Assembly: GCF_036421855.1 (NCBI RefSeq)
Contig: NZ_JAZGOK010000009.1
Length of the DNA stretch: 64,000 nucleotides
Source: Georgenia_B sunbinii
GTDB taxonomy: Bacteria; Actinomycetota; Actinomycetes; Actinomycetales; Actinomycetaceae
Direction: 5' to 3' (one strand)
Shown here: piece by piece, positions 25,498 to 33,344 of the stretch
How the letters are laid out: every line of letters begins with the position of its first letter
How positions within the stretch are numbered: the first letter of the stretch is position 1
The notes under the pieces: generated by a model
Database searches by the model: none
The model's input: the letters and a program-made list of their open reading frames with translations, nothing else
Told to the model about the DNA's origin: nothing
Program-made: the position numbers and the translations under genes

Positions 25498-27269
25498 CCA
25501 CGCTCCACGACGATCCGGCCGGGTTCGCCGAGGACGCCCTCCGGGGTTTCATCGATGCGCATGCTGACGAGGTCCGCCCGGTACCCGGAGGAGTCGTCCG
25601 GCTCCGGCCCACCCGACCGAGGAAGGTCGCCGTCATCGTCGGCGGCGGCTCCGGCCACTACCCCGCCTTCTGCGGGCTCGTGGGTGAAGGCATGGCGGAC
25701 GGTGCGGTCGTCGGCAACGTTTTCACGTCGCCGTCCGCCGCGGATGCGGCGGAGGTCGCGCGGCACGCGGACGCCGGCGGCGGCGTCCTCCTGCTCACCG
25801 GCAACTACGCGGGCGACGTCATGAACTTCACGATGGCTCTCGACCGGCTCGCCGACGAGGGGATCGACGCCCGCTACGTCGTCGTGACCGACGACATCGC
25901 CAGTGCACCTGTCGGGCAGGAGGACCAGCGCCGCGGCATCGCGGGCAATCTCACCGTGTTCAAGGCAGCCGCCGCCGCAGCAGAACGTGGCGATGACCTC
26001 GACGCCGTCGAACGGATCGCCCGGCACGCGAACGACCGCACTCGCACCCTCGGCGTCGCCTTCGACGGGTGCACGCTGCCGGGCAGCGCGTCGCCACTCT
26101 TTACGGTCCGCGAAGGACATATGGGGATCGGTGTGGGGATCCACGGCGAGCCGGGCATCGGCGAGGTCGAGATGCCCAGCGCGCGCGGGCTCGGTCGGCT
26201 GCTCGCCGACCGCGTCCTCGCCGAGGCCCCGACGAGCTCCAACGGTCGCGTCGCTGCCGTGCTCAACGGCTTGGGCCGCACGAAGTACGAGGAGCTCTTC
26301 GTCGTGTGGGCGACCGTGTCACAACTGGTGCGCGAGAAGGGGCTGACCGTCGTGGAGCCAGAGGTCGGCGAGCTGGTCACGAGCCTCGACATGGCTGGCT
26401 GCTCGCTGACCCTCATGTGGCTCGACGACGAGCTGGAGCCGCTGTGGCGAGCTCCGGCGGCTGCGCCCGCCTACCGCAAGGGTTCGGCAGCACGGCCGCC
26501 GGATGCGGCTGCGGCTGCGGGCAGCGTGACGCACGCCGTCGTGCCCGACCGTGCTGCGGTCAGCGACCGCGTCGATGTCCCGGTGTCCCCCGTCCAGCTG
26601 CGGCCGGGGCCGGGACGCAGAGCCGTCCGGGTGCTGGCTGCCGTCGAGGCGGCGGACCGGGAGGTCCGGAGCGTCGAGGACGAGCTGGGCCGGCTCGACG
26701 CAGTGGCGGGGGACGGCGACCACGGTCGAGGAATGGTGCGTGGGCTCACGGCCGCACACCTCGCTGCGGCAGAAGCGGTCGCTGCAGGTGCGGATCCCGG
26801 CGACACCCTGGTCCAAGCGGGTAAGGCATGGGCCGGCCGGGCCGGCGGGACGTCGGGGGTCCTGTGGGGGGCCATGCTGGAAGCTGCGGGCCAGACGCTT
26901 CCGGCCGGCGGTGAGCAGTGGGACGACTGGGAGCTCGACCCGGTCCGCGGCGCCGCGGAGGCAGTCGCGGCTGCGATCGGCGCGGTCCGCCGGATCGGCA
27001 GGGCCGAGGTCGGTGACAAGACGTTGCTGGACGCCCTTGTGCCCTTCCACGCGGCGCTGCTCGCCGATCCGGCCCGGGACCTCGCGACTGCGTGGTCACG
27101 GGCGGCGGCTGCTGCGCGTGCAGCCGCCGGGGCGACCGCCGAGCTCCGCCCACGCACGGGCCGGGCGCGGCCGCTCGCGGACCGTAGCGTCGGGCACGCC
27201 GATCCGGGCGCGACCTCCCTCGCCCTCGTGCTCTCCGCTGTCATCGGCTCGCCAACAGGGGAGGACTAG
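25494..27269 (+). CDS. Dihydroxyacetone kinase family protein (fused DhaK-DhaL), possible ketotetrose kinase
   Basis: This encodes 591 residues. The DhaK half has VIVGGGSGHYPAF and LTGNYAGDVMNF, and covalent substrate-binding His217 in GVGIHGEPGIG. The DhaL half has AVAGDGDHGRGM (Mg/ADP site, about residues 400-412) and RAGGTSGVLWGAML. A Pro/Ala linker joins them (about 320-370). The fusion marks an ATP-dependent kinase and not a PTS-dependent one. Members phosphorylate dihydroxyacetone, but close relatives next to TIM-barrel and RpiB-like isomerases act on L- or D-erythrulose in tetritol pathways. The ATG overlaps the dehydrogenase stop and the RpiB-like gene starts 5 bp after its stop. Confidence 0.88.
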   Translation: MTTLHDDPAGFAEDALRGFIDAHADEVRPVPGGVVRLRPTRPRKVAVIVGGGSGHYPAFCGLVGEGMADGAVVGNVFTSPSAADAAEVARHADAGGGVLLLTGNYAGDVMNFTMALDRLADEGIDARYVVVTDDIASAPVGQEDQRRGIAGNLTVFKAAAAAAERGDDLDAVERIARHANDRTRTLGVAFDGCTLPGSASPLFTVREGHMGIGVGIHGEPGIGEVEMPSARGLGRLLADRVLAEAPTSSNGRVAAVLNGLGRTKYEELFVVWATVSQLVREKGLTVVEPEVGELVTSLDMAGCSLTLMWLDDELEPLWRAPAAAPAYRKGSAARPPDAAAAAGSVTHAVVPDRAAVSDRVDVPVSPVQLRPGPGRRAVRVLAAVEAADREVRSVEDELGRLDAVAGDGDHGRGMVRGLTAAHLAAAEAVAAGADPGDTLVQAGKAWAGRAGGTSGVLWGAMLEAAGQTLPAGGEQWDDWELDPVRGAAEAVAAAIGAVRRIGRAEVGDKTLLDALVPFHAALLADPARDLATAWSRAAAAARAAAGATAELRPRTGRARPLADRSVGHADPGATSLALVLSAVIGSPTGED

Positions 27270-27274
27270 ACGAG

Positions 27275-27730
27275 ATGGAACAGCTGCGGATCGCGCTCGG
27301 CAGTGACGACGCCGGGCTTCAGTACAAGGAAGCTCTGCGCGACGTCCTCGAGGCGGATGATCGCGTGACAGCGGTCCTCGACGTGGGGGTGGCCGCCGGT
27401 GAGCACACCCCGTACCCGGACATCGCGGTGGCGGCAGCACGGAAGGTCGCCGCAGGCGATGTCGACCGCGCCCTGCTCGTGTGCGGCACCGGCCTGGGGG
27501 TGGCGATCGCCGCCAACAAGGTCGCGGGCGTACGCGCCGTGACCGCACATGACAGCTACTCCGTCGAACGGTCCGTGCTGTCCAACAACGCGCAGGTGCT
27601 GTGCCTCGGCCAGCGGGTGATCGGTCTGGAACTCGCCCGCAAGCTCGTCCAGGAGTGGCTCCGGCACCACTTCGACCCGGCATCGCCCTCCGCTGCGAAG
27701 ATCGCGCGACTCGACAGCTACGAGACCTGA
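27275..27730 (+). CDS. RpiB/LacAB-family sugar-phosphate isomerase, possibly tetrulose-phosphate type
   Basis: This encodes 151 residues, the normal RpiB length. The N-terminus GSDDAGLQYKEALRDVL, the catalytic Cys in VCGTGLGVAIAANKVAGVRA and the later AHDSYSVERSVLSNNAQVL match the fold. The last segment differs from ordinary ribose-5-phosphate isomerase B, which typically has HDxxSAxxAREHNxAN; the SVERxxLSNNAQ form resembles proteins that isomerise erythrulose 4-phosphate (EryI/DerI-like). GGGGAGG lies upstream of the ATG at 27275. It is the last gene of the operon and would return a C4 sugar phosphate to central metabolism. The substrate remains inferred. Confidence 0.85.
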   Translation: MEQLRIALGSDDAGLQYKEALRDVLEADDRVTAVLDVGVAAGEHTPYPDIAVAAARKVAAGDVDRALLVCGTGLGVAIAANKVAGVRAVTAHDSYSVERSVLSNNAQVLCLGQRVIGLELARKLVQEWLRHHFDPASPSAAKIARLDSYET

Positions 27731-27955
27731 CGCCGCATCATCCTGGGTTGTCGGCCGTCCCCCTCGCAACTGAGCCGCCGCGCTGTCGATGATTACCTGG
27801 CGAATCGTTACAAGCGACGGCGGACCTCGCGCTCGCGGAGGCCACGGTGCTCGCGTCGACGGGCCAGCCGTGCGATCCAAGTCTCGACCGGCGGAAGTTG
27901 GAGTTTGCGGAGAGGGTGCAAGTGGGGTTGGAGTCTCACGTGGCGAACCAACTAA

Positions 27956-28309
27956 GCGTGGCTTCAGTTCTTCCTGACCGCCATCGAAAAGCAAGCCCAG
28001 GATGGCTCAGCTCGCGCGCGCATGCTCGTCCAGAAGCGAGAGGAGTACCTGGCGGAGGCGGCCACCTCACGGGCGCGACTGTCCGTCGTTGCCGACCTCA
28101 TCTTCAAGAACCCGGTCGTTACTGTCGCCGCCGTCCAGGAGGCGTCAGGGTTGACGAACCAAGGTGCCCGGAACCTTGTCCTGGACGCCGTGCACCGAGG
28201 GTGGCTGGCCAAGGTGGGGTCGATCAGTGGTCGCCATCTCTGGGTGGCCGCAGAGGTGTACGCGATAATCCATCAACCCGTGAACGAGGATCAGGGGGCA
28301 CGGGACTGA
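27956..28309 (+). pseudogene. C-terminal remnant of a Fic family protein
   Basis: The open frame begins directly after an in-frame TAA at 27953-27955 and encodes AWLQFFLTAIEKQAQDGSA, then a 95-residue stretch with a winged-helix-like end (VTVAAVQEASGLTNQGARNL, SGRHLWVAAEVYAII). This matches the C-terminal regulatory part of Fic/DOC-family proteins, where WLxFFL follows the catalytic domain. The Fic motif HPFxxGNGR and everything upstream are missing. A methionine at 28022 could start a 95-residue product, but it would lack any catalytic part. It is best read as a decayed gene. Bases 27731-27955 before it hold nothing I can support. Confidence 0.65.
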
Positions 28310-28416
28310 CGCCGGGGCATCAGCATCGAGGTGGAGGCGCTCCCAACCTCGCGGCGGATGGCGGGGCAGAAGGCGGTCCGTACGCTGAGGGCGACCCCGA
28401 CCAGAGGAGAGAGCTC

Positions 28417-28962
28417 GTGCTAGACCCCGCGCCCGCGCAGTCGCCGTCCGCCGAGCCGGAGGGCGTACTGCCCGCCGACGGGGCACCCCGGCCGCCCCGT
28501 CACCGCGTCGCCCCGGCGGCCCGCACCTACTGGCTGGTGTCGCGCGCGTCGGTGCTGGTCGTGGCGCTCGCGGTGACGGTCGGGCCGGCGCTGGCGTGGG
28601 AGCCGGGCCGGACGTGGCTGCTCCTCGTGGCGGCGGCGCTGGCGGTGCTGCTGGTGCCCGGCGTCGTCGTCGCGCCGTGGCTGCGCTACCGCACCCACCG
28701 GTGGGAGGCGACCGGGACCGCGGTGTACTCGCGCACCGGGTGGCTGGGGCGCGAGTGGCGAATCGCCCCGCTGTCGCGGGTGCAGACCGTCGAGGCCAAG
28801 CGCAACGTGCTCCACCGGGTGCTCGGCCTGGCTGCGGTGTCGGTGACGACCGGGTCCGCGTCGGGCGCCGTCGTCATCCAGGGGCTCGACGCCGACGTCG
28901 CCGAGCAGCTCGTCGGGCAGCTGACCGACGCTGTCGCCCGGACGCGGGGGGACGCCACATGA
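28417..28962 (+). CDS. PH domain-containing membrane protein, YdbS-like
   Basis: This encodes 181 residues. A proline-rich cytoplasmic N-terminus is followed by two membrane helices (LVVALAVTVGPALAW and LLLVAAALAVLLVPGVVVA) and one bacterial PH (DUF304) domain (RYRTHRWEATGTAVYSRTGW, RIAPLSRVQTVEAKRNVLHR). The GTG start has AGGAGAG 5 bp upstream. The stop overlaps the next gene by ATGA. YdbS and YdbT pairs are conserved across Gram-positive bacteria. In Bacillus they have been linked to resistance to certain antimicrobial peptides; no role is certain here. Confidence 0.85.
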   Translation: MLDPAPAQSPSAEPEGVLPADGAPRPPRHRVAPAARTYWLVSRASVLVVALAVTVGPALAWEPGRTWLLLVAAALAVLLVPGVVVAPWLRYRTHRWEATGTAVYSRTGWLGREWRIAPLSRVQTVEAKRNVLHRVLGLAAVSVTTGSASGAVVIQGLDADVAEQLVGQLTDAVARTRGDAT

Positions 28963-30509
28963 CCGTCTCGTCGTCGCCGCAGGAGGCGGCGGAGGCGGAC
29001 GTGCCGACGGTGCCCTGGCGGCGGCTCGACGCGCGCATCGTGCCGGCCGCGCTGCTGCGGATGCTCGTGCGGCTGGTGCCGGCAGCGGCCGGCTGGTGGT
29101 TCTTCAACACCGACAACGACGTCGCCCGGTACACCGTGATCGCGCTGGCCGCGCTCGCGGTGCTCAGCCCGCTCAACCAGGCGCTGAACTACCTCAAGGT
29201 CCGGTACCGGCTCACCCCCGAGGAGCTGCGGCACACCACCGGGCTGCTGGTCCGCAAGAGCAACCGCGTGCCGCTGCACCGCATCCGCACCGTGGACATC
29301 ACGGCCCCGCTGACCAGCCGGCTGTTCGGCCTGGCGGTGCTGCGGGTGGGCACCGGCGGCAACGCGTTCACCGGCACCGGCAGCGGCAGCGGCACCGTCG
29401 TCCTTGACGGGCTGCCCCGGCGGGTGGCGCTGCAGATGAGGCACCAGCTGCTCCAGGCGGCCGGGCCGGACGTCACGTCCGAGGTTGACCCCCGGCTGGC
29501 CGGTGCGTCCGGCGACGTCGTCCAGACGGTGCGGTGGCGCTGGGTGGTGTTCGCCATGGTGGGTGCGTGGCTCGTCGCCGGGCCGCTGAGCGTCGTCGGT
29601 TCCACCTATGGGCTGGTGTCGCTGTTCGGCCAGGAGGAGTGGGTCGGGGACCGGATCAGCTCGCTCGTCGACCAGGTGCCGTGGGGTGCGTGGGCGGCCG
29701 CGACCGTGGTGCTCGCCGTCGTCATCGGGGCGGTGGCCGGCGCGGTGGTGTTCACCGAGGCCTGGTGGGGCTTCCGTCTCGTGCGCGAGCCCGGCGGTCG
29801 CTTCCTCGCCACCCGCGGGCTGCTCACCACCCGGTCCTTCACCGCCGACCAGGAACGGCTGCGCGGCGTGACGGTCAGCCAGTCGGTCACCATGCGGCTC
29901 CTGCGCGGCGCCCGCGTGCTGCCGGTGATGACGGGGGTGAGCCTCCAGCAGATGATGTCCGAGACCGCGGCGCTGCTGCCGACGACCACCCGCGACGTCG
30001 CGATCCGGGTGAGCAACACCCTGCTCGACGACGCCGTGCTCGACGACGCCTTCCTGCCGCCCGGCGGCCCGCTCGTCGCGCACCCGCCGGCCGCCCGCCG
30101 CCGCGCCGTCGTCCGCTACCTGCTGGCGACGGCGGTGCTCGCCGGGGTGCTCGCCGCGGGGGCCGCCGCCGGCTGGTGGTCGACTGCACTGCTGCTGGTG
30201 CCGGCAGTCCTGGTGCCGGTGAGCGTGGTCGCGGGCGTGGGCTACTACCGGGCGCTCGGCCACCGGCTGGCGGGGGACTACCTCTACCTGCGGCGCGGCT
30301 TCTTCAACCGCCGGACCGACGTCCTGCAGGTCCGCGGGATCAACGGCGCGCAAGTGCGGCAGAGCCTCATCCAGCGGCTCCTCGGGCTGGCCTCGCTCAC
30401 GGTGACGACGGCGGCGGGCGAGCAGGGGTACGTCGGCGTCGACCTGGCGCTGGCGGACGCGACGGCGCTCGCGGCGGCGGTGACCGAGGAGCAGCTGCTG
30501 GTGGTGTGA
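28959..30509 (+). CDS. PH domain-containing membrane protein, YdbT-like, multiple PH domains
   Basis: This encodes 516 residues with paired membrane helices repeated three times (for example ALAALAVLSPLNQAL, WVVFAMVGAWLVAGPLSVVG, YLLATAVLAGVLAAGAAAGWW). Each pair is followed by a bacterial PH domain (VRYRLTPEELRHTTGLLVRK, GGRFLATRGLLTTRSFTADQ, GDYLYLRRGFFNRRTDVLQV). It is translationally coupled to the YdbS-like gene and almost certainly forms a complex with it in the cytoplasmic membrane. No enzyme motif is present. Confidence 0.85.
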   Translation: MTVSSSPQEAAEADVPTVPWRRLDARIVPAALLRMLVRLVPAAAGWWFFNTDNDVARYTVIALAALAVLSPLNQALNYLKVRYRLTPEELRHTTGLLVRKSNRVPLHRIRTVDITAPLTSRLFGLAVLRVGTGGNAFTGTGSGSGTVVLDGLPRRVALQMRHQLLQAAGPDVTSEVDPRLAGASGDVVQTVRWRWVVFAMVGAWLVAGPLSVVGSTYGLVSLFGQEEWVGDRISSLVDQVPWGAWAAATVVLAVVIGAVAGAVVFTEAWWGFRLVREPGGRFLATRGLLTTRSFTADQERLRGVTVSQSVTMRLLRGARVLPVMTGVSLQQMMSETAALLPTTTRDVAIRVSNTLLDDAVLDDAFLPPGGPLVAHPPAARRRAVVRYLLATAVLAGVLAAGAAAGWWSTALLLVPAVLVPVSVVAGVGYYRALGHRLAGDYLYLRRGFFNRRTDVLQVRGINGAQVRQSLIQRLLGLASLTVTTAAGEQGYVGVDLALADATALAAAVTEEQLLVV

Positions 30510-30561
30510 GGTCCCCACGGCGGCTTCCGCTGCCCAGGCGGGATGTGGGTGGGGCGCTGGG

Positions 30562-30966
30562 TCAGTCGCTGGGCGCGGTCGTGTCCCAGGGATTGAGGCA
30601 AGGGACGCCGAGAGGTTCGAAGTGCCTGGTGTTCCGCGTTACTACGGTCATCTTGGCGGACTCCGCGACGGCCGCAATGAGTGCGTCGTCGAACGGTGCA
30701 TGCTCGGGAACCCGATAGGCCGCGAGGATGCGGGCCGCCGGCAAGTCAAAGGACAGCACCCGCCCGGCGAACGTGGGCAAGACGTTCTCGTTGAACCAGC
30801 GACGCAGTACATCTCCTTGCTCAGCGTTGGATCGCTCCTTGGCAATGACTCCTCGCTCGATCTCCGCGATGGTGAATGCTGAGACGAACTGGTCGCCGAA
30901 TGGAATCGATGCCGCCCACACCTCGACGGACCGGTTGGTCGGTGGCGCATCGGGCGTACCCGACAT
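30562..30966 (-). pseudogene. PIN-domain (VapC/FitB-like) toxin lacking its N-terminus
   Basis: The frame encodes 134 residues that align with VapC-type PIN ribonucleases from just after their first strand: TIAEIERGVIAKE supplies the conserved Glu and APFDDALIAAVAE the later Asp residues, with VVTRNTRHF near the end. The usual opening LDTNVxS, which holds the first catalytic Asp, is absent. An in-frame TGA lies four codons upstream of the ATG. A different frame reads MSAL immediately before the homology, which hints at a one-base insertion (the C before ATG at about 30967) plus loss of the 5' end. No antitoxin gene precedes it. Bases 30967-31218 hold no other gene. Confidence 0.6.
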
Positions 30967-31199
30967 GCAGCGCGCTCATGGCGCACCTCCATGAGATTGG
31001 CCCGATCCCGCCGCGGGAATGCGGTCGGCTTGGGCATCAGGCTCGGCGCCCGACCCCACCAGCAAGGCCCTGCCCGTTGCGAGCTGCAAGGGCCGCCGCG
31101 CTACCGGTGACCCGGCAGAACAGCCCGCTGCACCGGACGCGTTCCACATGCCACGCTCGGGTGCCCATCGCAGGCCAAGGTGCACCCGAAGCGGGTAGC

Positions 31200-31212
31200 A
31201 CTACGGTAGTAT
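31200..31212 (+). promoter_or_regulatory. Operator and -10 box of mazEF, probable leaderless start
   Basis: ACTACGGTAGT (31200-31210) is a perfect inverted repeat with a single central base. It overlaps the -10-like TAGTAT (31207-31212). Seven bases after that hexamer is the A of the antitoxin ATG (31219), and no Shine-Dalgarno is present, so the mRNA is probably leaderless and autoregulated. The -35 is weak. Confidence 0.5.
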
Positions 31213-31218
31213 TGCGGT

Positions 31219-31449
31219 ATGAAACTCAGCGTCAGTTTGCCAGACGAGGATGTGGCCATCCTCGACGAGTTCGCCCGTACCGCCGGCCTGCCCTCGAGAT
31301 CGGCTGCGTTGCAACGTGCAGTGCGAATGCTGCGCCTGCCCGACTTGGAACAGGATTACGAAGCCGCATGGCAGGAGTGGGAAACCTCAGGCGATCAGGC
31401 GGCGTGGAGCACGACCGCGGCCGACGGGATTGCTGATGTTGCGCGGTGA
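31219..31449 (+). CDS. mazE: MazE-like ribbon-helix-helix antitoxin
   Basis: This encodes 76 residues. The N-terminal ribbon-helix-helix (MKLSVSLPDEDVAILDEFAR, then RSAALQRAVRML) binds DNA as a dimer. The acidic C-terminal half (LEQDYEAAWQEWETSGD) is the kind that wraps around and neutralises MazF. The gene overlaps the toxin by 14 bp in another frame. Transcription likely starts at the ATG itself (see the inverted repeat and -10 just upstream). Assignment of the pair as MazEF is secure from the toxin; the symbol is used in the broad sense. Confidence 0.82.
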   Translation: MKLSVSLPDEDVAILDEFARTAGLPSRSAALQRAVRMLRLPDLEQDYEAAWQEWETSGDQAAWSTTAADGIADVAR

Positions 31450-31783
31450 GATCCGGCTCGTCGATCTGGACCCCGTTCGTGGAAGTGAGGCCAACAATCG
31501 CCGTCCGGCTGTGATCGTCAGCAACGACCGAGCGAACTTGATCGCGGCGCGGCTCGGCCGCGGAGTGATCACAGTGGTGCCGGTTACCAGCAACACGGAG
31601 CGGATCTTCCCGTTCCAGGCATTCCTGCCCGCAGCCGCGACCGGCCTCCGGCAGGACTCCAAGGCCCAGGCCGAGCAAGTCCGCTCGATCGCAGTCGAGC
31701 GGCTCGGCGCCGTCCTCGGCCGAGCTCCCGCCGACGTCATGGCCCACCTCGACGACGCACTGCGCCTCCACCTGCAACTGTAG
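31436..31783 (+). CDS. mazF: MazF-like endoribonuclease toxin
   Basis: This encodes 115 residues with the MazF/PemK signature (RGEIRLVDLDPVRGSEANNR, RPAVIVSNDRANL, VITVVPVTSNTERIFPFQAF, SKAQAEQVRSI). MazF proteins cut single-stranded mRNA at short sequence motifs and stop growth when MazE is degraded. The start lies 14 bp inside the antitoxin gene, so toxin synthesis depends on antitoxin translation. All conserved positions that I can judge look intact, in contrast to the broken toxins elsewhere in this region. Bases 31784-31924 after it hold no gene. Confidence 0.88.
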   Translation: MLRGEIRLVDLDPVRGSEANNRRPAVIVSNDRANLIAARLGRGVITVVPVTSNTERIFPFQAFLPAAATGLRQDSKAQAEQVRSIAVERLGAVLGRAPADVMAHLDDALRLHLQL

Positions 31784-31924
31784 GGACCGCATGCCAGATG
31801 GGGATCCCGAAGCGGTCACGCTCCGCGCGACGCCCCCCGCACTCCCGGTGCGTTCCGGTGACGGAAGAGCAAGACGGTGAACAAGAGTGCAGGACGCTCC
31901 TACGGTCTGAGGAGCGCACGAAGT

Positions 31925-32368
31925 CTAGAGCGAGGCGGCGAGCACCCTGGCGCGCTCGGCGATGGCAACAGCATCAGCCGGCATGTCCGGCTCGAACGGT
32001 AGCTCCAGCCGGTCCTTATCTTTGTCGCGGTAACGCGGGATCACGTGCAGGTGGAAGTGGAAGACGGTCTGCCAGGCTTCGGCGCCGCAGCAGTTGAGCA
32101 GGTTGACGCCGTCGGCGCCGAGTGCGGAGAGCGCGACTTTGGCGATCCGCTGGGCAGCCAGTGTGGTGGCAACCAGGTCGTCGGCGGAGATCTCGACAAG
32201 GTCGGCGCTGTGCCGCTTGGGGATTACCAGCAGGTGGCCGTCCGAGCCCGGATCGATATCCATGAAGGCGAACGTCGTCGCATCCTCGGCCACTTTCGCG
32301 CACGGAATCGTCCCTGCGACAATCCCGCAGAACACGCACTGGCCGGTCGAGTCAACCTCTTCTCTCAC
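31925..32368 (-). CDS. HIT family hydrolase
   Basis: This encodes 147 residues. The histidine triad is HFHLHVIPRY (about residues 103-112). An N-terminal CVFC (about 11-14) pairs with later residues to form the structural zinc site seen in many HIT proteins. Other hallmarks are FAFMDIDPGSDGHLLVIPKR and the helix after it. HIT proteins hydrolyse nucleoside phosphoramidates, or Ap4A in some branches. The GTG start has no good ribosome site; it was chosen because the conserved CVFC follows closely. The gene is not obviously in an operon. Confidence 0.85.
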   Translation of the reverse strand: MREEVDSTGQCVFCGIVAGTIPCAKVAEDATTFAFMDIDPGSDGHLLVIPKRHSADLVEISADDLVATTLAAQRIAKVALSALGADGVNLLNCCGAEAWQTVFHFHLHVIPRYRDKDKDRLELPFEPDMPADAVAIAERARVLAASL

Positions 32369-32469
32369 AACGGCGATGGTAGCGAGTCGCCGCCTGGGCC
32401 TCGGAGCGTTTGGCGTACCTCAGCCGGATCGACGGCCGGGGATGCTGCAGCGAAGGGTCGGGGGCGGCG

Positions 32470-32727
32470 TCAGTGACTCTTGTTGCGCGGGTGGTTCTTG
32501 GCTGTGCGCTCGTTGCCATGCTTGTAGTTGCCGGTCAGTCTGGCCATGAGCTCCTGCGGGTCGGCGTCCTCAACATCGGCCAGGAACCGCTTGGCAGTGG
32601 CGCCCCGCAGCGTCGTCGCGGGCCGGCCGTGGTGACTGATGAGGACGTCGTCTCCGATGACTCGGTAGACAAAGCTGTCGGGTGAGACCACGACCAGCAG
32701 TCTTTCATCCCAGCCGCCTTGGTGCAC
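32470..32727 (-). CDS. Small conserved-looking hypothetical protein
   Basis: This encodes 85 residues from a GTG start. The C-terminal half (GATAKRFLADVEDADPQELM, then ARLTGNYKHGNERTAKNHPR) has the look of a small actinobacterial protein family of unknown function with a basic tail. The N-terminal half (RLLVVVSPDSFVYRVIGDDV) could form a small beta domain. The ribosome site is poor. It sits 101 bp upstream (in its own direction) of the HIT gene on the same strand. I cannot name a function. Confidence 0.5.
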   Translation of the reverse strand: MHQGGWDERLLVVVSPDSFVYRVIGDDVLISHHGRPATTLRGATAKRFLADVEDADPQELMARLTGNYKHGNERTAKNHPRNKSH

Positions 32728-32816
32728 GTAGATTTTGAAGAGGAGGAGACCTCAATTGAACGAGACCGGACGATGCAGCGACTTACCGCAAGGGGATCCC
32801 TTCTGCGACGCAACCC

Positions 32817-32866
32817 CTACTTGCCGCAATGGAAAGTAGGTGCCAACTTGCCGTCATGGAAAGTAG
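32817..32866 (+). promoter_or_regulatory. Tandem 23-bp operator-like repeats spanning a start codon
   Basis: Two copies (32817-32839 and 32844-32866) match at 20 of 23 positions, 27 bp apart. Each has near-palindromic arms (CTACTTGCC and GGAAAGTAG, one mismatch). The second copy contains the start codon of the membrane protein gene and the first contains an in-frame ATG, so both begin MESR. The regulator encoded two genes downstream is the obvious candidate to bind here. Confidence 0.5.
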
Positions 32867-33344
32867 AGACGCTGTCACTCCGGACGAGGCCAGAGCCGCC
32901 CTCGAGGACCTTACTGGTGCGCAGGAGCGCATCGCCGCTCAGGTCGTCGCACCTTGGTGGTACCGACTCGGGGCGGCCCTGTGTACGGCGTCGCTGTTCG
33001 TCGGCATGGGCCTGGTTGTCGGCCAAACCAACCCCAGCGACGCTGCCGAGACCGCCTCTAGCCTCCTGATCGTGCTCGGAGCGGTCGTGGCGGCCATCGC
33101 CCTGCTCGCAGGGCTGAAGCGCTCGACGGGGGTGTCGGTCGACCGCTACTCCCAGGGGATGGGGGTCTGGTACGTCATCGTCTTCGGCCTACTGGCCATC
33201 GCCTTCGTCCTCCAGCAGTTCGCCGGCGTTCCCTTCGCACTTGCCGGCGGCGGCGTGGGCGCCTTCATCGCCACCGTCTCCAACGAGCGTCGCATCGACG
33301 CGCTGCTGGGTGGCCGCGTGCGAACAGGTCGGTGGCGGTCGTGA
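32856..33344 (+). CDS. Small four-helix membrane protein paired with winged-helix regulator
   Basis: This encodes 162 residues. A short cytoplasmic N-terminus (DEARAALEDLTGAQERIAAQ) precedes four membrane helices (ALCTASLFVGMGLVVG, ASSLLIVLGAVVAAIALLAG, VWYVIVFGLLAIAFVLQQFA, FALAGGGVGAFIATVS) and a basic end. I recognise no enzyme motif. It is coupled by GTGA overlap to a winged-helix regulator, an arrangement repeated in many actinobacteria. An alternative ATG 27 bp upstream (32829) would add nine residues from the duplicated operator sequence. The true start could be either. Confidence 0.7.
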   Translation: MESRDAVTPDEARAALEDLTGAQERIAAQVVAPWWYRLGAALCTASLFVGMGLVVGQTNPSDAAETASSLLIVLGAVVAAIALLAGLKRSTGVSVDRYSQGMGVWYVIVFGLLAIAFVLQQFAGVPFALAGGGVGAFIATVSNERRIDALLGGRVRTGRWRS

